Assembly: GCF_000258175.1 (NCBI RefSeq) | Contig: NZ_JH636049.1 | Location: forward strand, 2,085,482-2,149,481 | DNA: 64,000 bases | From: Saccharomonospora xinjiangensis XJ-54 | Lineage (GTDB): Bacteria; Actinomycetota; Actinomycetes; Mycobacteriales; Pseudonocardiaceae | Reading direction: 5' to 3' | Shown here: in pieces, positions 57,479 through 64,000 of the stretch | Layout of the letters: every line of letters begins with the position of its first letter | Numbering within the stretch: position 1 is the first letter of the stretch | Translations under genes and position numbers: made by a program | Notes under the pieces: model-generated | What the model saw: the letters and a program-made list of their open reading frames with translations, nothing else | Told to the model about the DNA's origin: nothing | The model's database searches: none

Positions 57479-60301
57479 GTGACCTTCCGTACTTGGTTGA
57501 TCACGATCTGTGCCCTGCTGGCCACGGTGTCAGCCGGGCTGTTCGTGCTCGCACCCGTGGACGCGCAGCCGTCGAGGTACGAGTGGCCGCACGCGGGGGT
57601 AACCGACGGTGTTTCGCGCGTGCTGCCGCTCCTCCCGTACGAACCCCACCGGCTGGACGTCACCTTCGGTTGTAGTGATGCGAACACGATCAGTGATGGC
57701 CTGCTGCTGTCTACCACGTCCACCCGTGAAACGCCTGTTGGGAACCGCATGGGCGCCGGGCTCGCCGTGCACGTCGAAAGCGGAGCCGTCACGGTCGATG
57801 TGGGAGGTCAGCGGGTCCTCACCTCCGATGTCGGCCGCGACTGCGAGTGGTCCATCTCCTCCGGTCCGCACGGCACTGTCGTCTCCCTTGACGGCGACCC
57901 GGTGGCTCGCACCGGTACCACTCCTGTGGTGTCGGGGATGTTCACCGAGGCGGCGAGCCAAACCGATCTGCGCGTGACAGTGGTGCCGGACACGCGGTTC
58001 GAAAGCACTCCTGGCCCGATCCGGGGTGTGCTCGCCGCTGTGGCGCTGGTGTCGGCGGCGGCGATGTTCGTCCTGCTGGCGCGAAACCGATCCACCCGCG
58101 CGCGGCGGGTGCGGCTGCTGCCGCAGGGGTGGTGGCGGCCGAGGTGGCCGGACGCCGTGGTGGCCGGTGCGCTGGCAGGCTGGCTCGTCGTCGGTGCGCC
58201 GACGGTGGACGACGGCTACATCGTCACCATGCTGAAAGCCGAGGGCGACAGCGGTTTCATCGGCAACTACTTCCGCTGGTTCAACGCTCCCGAGGCACCG
58301 TTCAGCTGGTTCTACGAGCTGTACCGGGGTTTCGCCGACGCAAGCGACGCCGTGTGGTGGTTGCGCCTTCCCTCGGTCCTTCTCGGACTACTCGGGTGGC
58401 TGCTCGTGGATCGCCTGCTGCTTCCCCGGCTGGCCCGGCGTCCGGGCGCCCTGGTGCGGTTCGGCGCGGCAGGAGCCTTCGCGCTGTGGTACGTCCAGTT
58501 CGGCGTCGGCCTGCGCCCCGAGCCGTGGGTGATGATCGGGACCGTCGTGGTGTTTCTCCTGGTGGAACGCGCCGTCGCGCTGCGGAGCCTCACCGCGCTC
58601 GCCGTGGCCGTCCTCGCGGCGGGGCTCACCGTCGCCGTCACGCCGACCGGCGTGCTGGCGCTCGCACCGTTCGTCGCCGCCTCCGGCGGGTTGTGGCGGC
58701 TGCTGCGGCGGCACGGACCTGTGCTGGTGCCCGTCGCACTCGGCGCGTGCGCGACCCCGTTGCTGGTGATGTTCGCCGACCAATCGCTCGCCGCCGTGGC
58801 GTACTCGACGGAGGTACGGACCGCGATCGGGCCCGCGTTCGGGGTTTCCGACGAGCCGATGCGCTACGCCGACCTCCTCAGCCCCGTGCAGGGTGGGCTC
58901 AACCGCCGGATGCCGCTCGTGCTGCTGTGGCTGTCGATGCTCGTCCTGGCGCTGCTGCTGCTCACTCGCCGCGCAGCCGGGCTCGCGCGAAGGCCCACGC
59001 TGCGGGCGCTGCTGGTGGCGCTGCTGTTCTTCGTCGCGCTGGCCTTCACCCCGACCAAGTACACCCATCACTTCGGCGCCATCGGCGGTATCGCTGCGGT
59101 GTTGTTCGCCGCCGTCGTGCACACGGTCCGGTCGGGCGCGCTGCGGCGGCCCGTGGAACGTTCGCTGTTCGTCGTCGCCGTCGCCGCGACAGCGGCCTAC
59201 GCACTGAACGCGCCACTGCGGTGGTGGTTCGTCGCCGACCTCGGCGTGCCGTGGTCGCGGGAGCAGCCGGACGTCGGCGGCATCGACCTCGCCGGCGTCG
59301 TGCTCGTCGGCGGGCTGGCGCTGGCCGTCGCGGGACTGCTCGGCGCGTGGCGGCGGCTGCCGTCCCCCGCCTGGCTCCTTCCCGCACTCGCGGTGGGCAC
59401 CGTGGTGCTCGAACTGGTGTCGATGGCCTACCCGCTGCATTCCAGAGCCGGCACCTACAGCGTCGCGCGTTCCACACTGGCGTCGTTCTCGGGAAGCTGC
59501 GGTATCGAGGATTGGCTCGACGTGGAACCCGATGTCCGCGCGGGCCTCCTGCCTGCCGAGCAGGGTGAGGGCTCGGGACACGGCTTCAAGCGCAACGCGG
59601 GCTACCCCGGCGACACGCCTCCCCCTGCCCCTTACGGAACGGACGACGCGCCGGTGTGGGGCAGCGGCGGGGACGCGGCGTCGTGGACGAGCCCGTGGTT
59701 TCCACTGCCTGCCGGGGCGGGTGCACCCGGCTCGCCGCCGCTGGTCGTGCCCGTCGTGGGGCGCGGTGCGGTGTCGGCGACCGTCCAGTTCTCCCGTGAC
59801 GGCGGCGGCGACGGTGGCGACACCGTCTCCCGCGAGGTGCGCCTCCGGGTCGGCGAGGGGACCTGGCGGGAAGCGAGGCTCGATCCACGAGATGCCGAGC
59901 GAGTGCGGGTGGTGGCCGTGGACCGAAGGGAAGGGGACGGCTGGCTCGCGGTGGGACTGCCCCGGCTGCCGAAGGTCGTTCCGGTCACCGAGTACGTTCC
60001 CGCCTCGCGACCCGTCGCGCTCGACTGGGTCAACGCGTTCTTCCTGCCGTGCAGGCAACCGGCCGCCGTCGCACACGGCGTGACGCAGCCGGTGACGCAC
60101 CTCTTCGCTACGGGCCCTGACAGCCGGTGGCTCACCGGCATGTCCTACGCCCCCGAGTCAGGCGGGCCCTACGCGCCGCTGCTGGACGTCGCGGAGCTGG
60201 TTGCCGTGCCCACCTACCTCAGAGGCGACAAGCTCAGGGAACCGATCAGCGTGTTCCGCTTCGACTACGTGGCACCGCCGCTCGAAAGCCTACCGAGGTG
60301 A
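57479..60301 (+). CDS. emb: Emb-family arabinosyltransferase (single EmbC-like enzyme, GT53)
   Basis: 940 residues, somewhat shorter than mycobacterial EmbA/B/C (about 1,070-1,100). An N-terminal periplasmic lectin-like domain lies between TM1 and TM2 (YEWPHAGVTDGVSRVLPLLP). The catalytic loop is GAPTVDDGYIVTMLKAEGDS with Asp244-Asp245, then NYFRWFNAPEAPFSWFYELY and TPTKYTHHFGAIGGI. The C-terminal carbohydrate-binding part has TSPWFPLPAGAGAPGSPPLV and FRFDYVAP. It transfers arabinofuranose from decaprenylphosphoryl-arabinose to build arabinan outside the membrane. Met251 sits at the site of ethambutol-resistance residue Met306 of EmbB. Confidence 0.93.
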   Translation: MTFRTWLITICALLATVSAGLFVLAPVDAQPSRYEWPHAGVTDGVSRVLPLLPYEPHRLDVTFGCSDANTISDGLLLSTTSTRETPVGNRMGAGLAVHVESGAVTVDVGGQRVLTSDVGRDCEWSISSGPHGTVVSLDGDPVARTGTTPVVSGMFTEAASQTDLRVTVVPDTRFESTPGPIRGVLAAVALVSAAAMFVLLARNRSTRARRVRLLPQGWWRPRWPDAVVAGALAGWLVVGAPTVDDGYIVTMLKAEGDSGFIGNYFRWFNAPEAPFSWFYELYRGFADASDAVWWLRLPSVLLGLLGWLLVDRLLLPRLARRPGALVRFGAAGAFALWYVQFGVGLRPEPWVMIGTVVVFLLVERAVALRSLTALAVAVLAAGLTVAVTPTGVLALAPFVAASGGLWRLLRRHGPVLVPVALGACATPLLVMFADQSLAAVAYSTEVRTAIGPAFGVSDEPMRYADLLSPVQGGLNRRMPLVLLWLSMLVLALLLLTRRAAGLARRPTLRALLVALLFFVALAFTPTKYTHHFGAIGGIAAVLFAAVVHTVRSGALRRPVERSLFVVAVAATAAYALNAPLRWWFVADLGVPWSREQPDVGGIDLAGVVLVGGLALAVAGLLGAWRRLPSPAWLLPALAVGTVVLELVSMAYPLHSRAGTYSVARSTLASFSGSCGIEDWLDVEPDVRAGLLPAEQGEGSGHGFKRNAGYPGDTPPPAPYGTDDAPVWGSGGDAASWTSPWFPLPAGAGAPGSPPLVVPVVGRGAVSATVQFSRDGGGDGGDTVSREVRLRVGEGTWREARLDPRDAERVRVVAVDRREGDGWLAVGLPRLPKVVPVTEYVPASRPVALDWVNAFFLPCRQPAAVAHGVTQPVTHLFATGPDSRWLTGMSYAPESGGPYAPLLDVAELVAVPTYLRGDKLREPISVFRFDYVAPPLESLPR

Positions 60302-60306
60302 CCGTT

Positions 60307-61236
60307 TCAGAGGTAGTACGAGCAGGCCAGCGTGACGACCCAGCTCGCGCCGAGCACCTGGAGCACGCGGTCGCGCAGGGCGATCTCCTCCGGTTCGCCC
60401 GCGTTGCCGCCGTCCACGTCAACGGCGTACCGCAGCACGGCCACCACGAACGGCACGATGGAGATGACGCTCCACACGGTGCCGGGAACCCGCTGCTGCT
60501 GTTCGAAGGCCCACAGGCAATACGTCATGATCAGTATCGCCGCTGAGGTGGCCCAGACGAACCGCAGGTAGCTGGCCGAGTACTTCTTGAGCGACGACCG
60601 GATCTTCGCCCCGGTGCGCTCGAAGAGCATCACCTCGGCGTACCGCTTCCCCGCCACCATGAACAGGGAGCCGAACGCGGTGACCAGCAGGAACCACTGC
60701 GAAAGGCTGATACCGGTCGCCACACCGCCCGCGATGAGGCGCATGAGGAAACCAGACCCGACGATGACCAGGTCGATCACCGGCTGGTGCTTCATCCCGA
60801 AGCAGTAGCCGAGCTGCACCGCCTCGTACACGACGAGCACGATGAGCAGCCGCCAGTCGGCGAGGAAGCTCACGCCGACACCGGCGCCGAAGAACAACAC
60901 GGCGGCGGCGTACGCGAGGGGGATCGGCACGATCCCGGCGGCGATCGGCCGGTTGCGCTTGGTCGGGTGCGCGCGATCCGCCTCGACGTCCACCGCGTCG
61001 TTGACGAGATAGACCGAGCTTGCGACGAGCGAGAACGCCACGAACGCCACCGCGGCGTCCACGAGGACGTCCACGTTGGTGATCTGTCCTGCGGTGAACG
61101 GCGCCGCGAAGACGAGAACGTTCTTCACCCACTGGCGTGGCCGGGCTGTCCGGACCACGCCGAAGAGGGTCGGGATCGGTCCCTTCCGGGTGGAGGCACC
61201 GCCCTCGACGTCGGCATGCTCGGTCGTCTCACTCAT
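60307..61236 (-). CDS. ubiA: UbiA: decaprenyl-phosphate 5-phosphoribosyltransferase (Rv3806c-like)
   Basis: 309 residues, nine membrane segments. RTARPRQWVKNVLVFAAPFT at the N-terminus and the first metal motif SVYLVNDAVDVEADRAHPTK (N-D-x-x-D-x-x-x-D) are typical. YCFGMKHQPVIDLVIVGSGF carries the second acidic site. It moves phosphoribose from PRPP to decaprenyl phosphate, giving the DprE1 precursor. Operon with the PAP2 phosphatase and glf, in the order glf-PAP2-ubiA, as in mycobacteria. Convergent with emb with 5 bp between stops. Confidence 0.94.
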   Translation of the reverse strand: MSETTEHADVEGGASTRKGPIPTLFGVVRTARPRQWVKNVLVFAAPFTAGQITNVDVLVDAAVAFVAFSLVASSVYLVNDAVDVEADRAHPTKRNRPIAAGIVPIPLAYAAAVLFFGAGVGVSFLADWRLLIVLVVYEAVQLGYCFGMKHQPVIDLVIVGSGFLMRLIAGGVATGISLSQWFLLVTAFGSLFMVAGKRYAEVMLFERTGAKIRSSLKKYSASYLRFVWATSAAILIMTYCLWAFEQQQRVPGTVWSVISIVPFVVAVLRYAVDVDGGNAGEPEEIALRDRVLQVLGASWVVTLACSYYL

Positions 61237-61238
61237 CG

Positions 61239-63075
<1,837 letters not shown>

Positions 63076-63249
63076 TTAAGTGGGTCTGCTCCACGCCGCT
63101 CACACCCCGTCGCACGAGGCCCGGTGTGCCCCTGCCGTGCCCGGTTCCCCCGGGCAGGCGCCGGTTGTCCGGGTTCGCTTGTCGCCGCATCGGACCACCC
63201 CCAGGTCCCGCTGGTTCCTCACGGAGCGTGATTCACCCGTTCGAACGAA

Positions 63250-64000
63250 TCAGGTGGTCTGGTCCCGGCCCTGAATCGTCGGCAGGAGATCCGCGGCGAC
63301 CTCCTCCAGCACCGATTCCCTGCCCTGATAGGGCGTGCCACTGCGCGGCCAGTGCACCACGACGTCCGTGAAGCCCAGCTCCCCCGCCCTGCCGACGGCG
63401 TCCGCGAACGCCTCCGTGCTCGACAGGGAGAACACCGGCGCGGAATCCAGGCTCAAGCAGCGCACCACCCGCTCGCGGCCCGCCTCGGCGAGAGCGTCGT
63501 CGAACCGGCCGGACAACTCCCCGACCCGGTTCCACCAGTCGTCCTGCGTCTGGCCGTCCTCGGGGCGGCCCGTGGTGATCCAGCCGTCGCCCGCACGGGC
63601 GGCGAAGGCCATGGTCCTCGGGCCGTCGGCCGCGAGCAGCAGGGGCGATCGCGGTTTCTGCACACAACCGGGAAGGTTGCGCGCCCCCTTGGCCGAGTAG
63701 TAGGTGCCGGAACGGTCGAAGTTGTCGGTGCGCAGCAACCCGTCGAGCGTCTCGACGAACTCGATGTAGCGGTCGGCCCGCTGCGCAGGCGACAGCTCCG
63801 GCCCGCCGAGCACCGAGGCGTCGTAGCCCTGCCCGCCCGCGCCGACACCGAGCACGAGGCGGCCGTCGGCGAGGTCGTCGAGCGTGATGACCTCTCTCGC
63901 GAACGGAACAGGGTGCCGGAAGTTCGGCGAGGCGACGAACGTGCCCAGTCTGATGGTCGAGGTCACCATGGCCGCGGCGGCGAGCGTGGGAACCGCGCCG
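63250..64000 (-). CDS. LLM-class F420-dependent oxidoreductase (5' end outside window)
   Basis: At least 249 residues; the frame is open through the window edge (upstream codons read GAVPTLAAAAMVTSTIRLGT), so the N-terminus lies outside. Luciferase-like monooxygenase signatures are STIRLGTFVASPNFRHPVPF, LVLGVGAGGQGYDASVLGGP and LLLAADGPRTMAFAARAGDG. Such enzymes use coenzyme F420 (or flavin) and are abundant in Pseudonocardiaceae and mycobacteria. Substrate unknown. Confidence 0.88.
   Translation of the reverse strand, partial: GAVPTLAAAAMVTSTIRLGTFVASPNFRHPVPFAREVITLDDLADGRLVLGVGAGGQGYDASVLGGPELSPAQRADRYIEFVETLDGLLRTDNFDRSGTYYSAKGARNLPGCVQKPRSPLLLAADGPRTMAFAARAGDGWITTGRPEDGQTQDDWWNRVGELSGRFDDALAEAGRERVVRCLSLDSAPVFSLSSTEAFADAVGRAGELGFTDVVVHWPRSGTPYQGRESVLEEVAADLLPTIQGRDQTT

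Noticed and set aside
58388..60100. 570-residue minus-strand frame inside emb
   Set aside because: Antisense shadow of emb; low-complexity Arg/Gln/His content and no family resemblance.

Overview
This window is high-GC (roughly 70%), densely packed actinobacterial chromosome. A mycobacterium-like arabinogalactan (AG) assembly locus is present: galactan polymerases, Wzm/Wzt, DprE1/DprE2, an Emb arabinosyltransferase, UbiA, a PAP2 phosphatase and Glf. The mycolic-acid genes that mycobacteria carry inside this locus are absent. An SsgA-like protein, a complete ESX-accessory gene set and an EspG homologue are also present. Together these point to a cell wall type IV actinomycete, most likely family Pseudonocardiaceae (Amycolatopsis/Saccharomonospora/Prauserella-like). 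This is inferred from gene content, not from a search.

Layout. 1-11.5 kb holds metabolism and stress genes: acetoacetyl-CoA synthetase (cut by the window edge), a DLH-fold hydrolase, a HisC-like aminotransferase, a TauE/SafE permease, a Balon/Rv2629-type ribosome hibernation factor, an RsbW/SigF pair, a degenerate LigD-phosphoesterase protein next to Ku, an adenylate cyclase and a KAS III. 11.6-24.7 kb holds an AlkZ-like winged-helix protein, an SsgA-like protein, a GH3 lipoprotein, an XRE-ImmA pair, a large LuxR regulator, an MFS pump with its TetR and a palindromic operator, tRNA-Ser and a MarR regulator. 25.2-29.7 kb holds a secreted M28 peptidase, then the Rv3777, Rv3778c and Rv3780 (Bpa) homologues.

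29.8-38 kb is the most notable part. It encodes what looks like a full CMP-pseudaminic acid pathway (PseB, PseC, PseH, PseG, PseI and a PseF/SpsF-type cytidylyltransferase). With it come a GT-C membrane glycosyltransferase gene overlapping pseG, a small coiled-coil protein, and a 219-residue protein carrying the sialylmotifs L, S and VS of GT29 (eukaryotic-type) sialyltransferases. The block lies between bpa and wzm, inside the galactan export region. The inference is that a cytoplasmic lipid-linked glycan, possibly the galactan itself, is decorated with a nonulosonic acid before or after export by Wzm-Wzt.

38.3-40.9 kb is wzm-wzt-glfT1. 41.4-46.9 kb is an ESX-accessory operon: EspG, a tandemly duplicated pair of helical protein plus DUF3558 lipoprotein in which one helical copy has an in-frame TAA, a third DUF3558 lipoprotein and a PPE-like, Gly/Pro-rich secreted protein. 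47.4-63.0 kb is the second half of the AG locus: glfT2, gtrA, dprE1-dprE2, two further GT-C proteins flanking a pair of PH-like-domain proteins, emb, ubiA, a PAP2 phosphatase and glf. The window ends in a truncated F420-dependent oxidoreductase.
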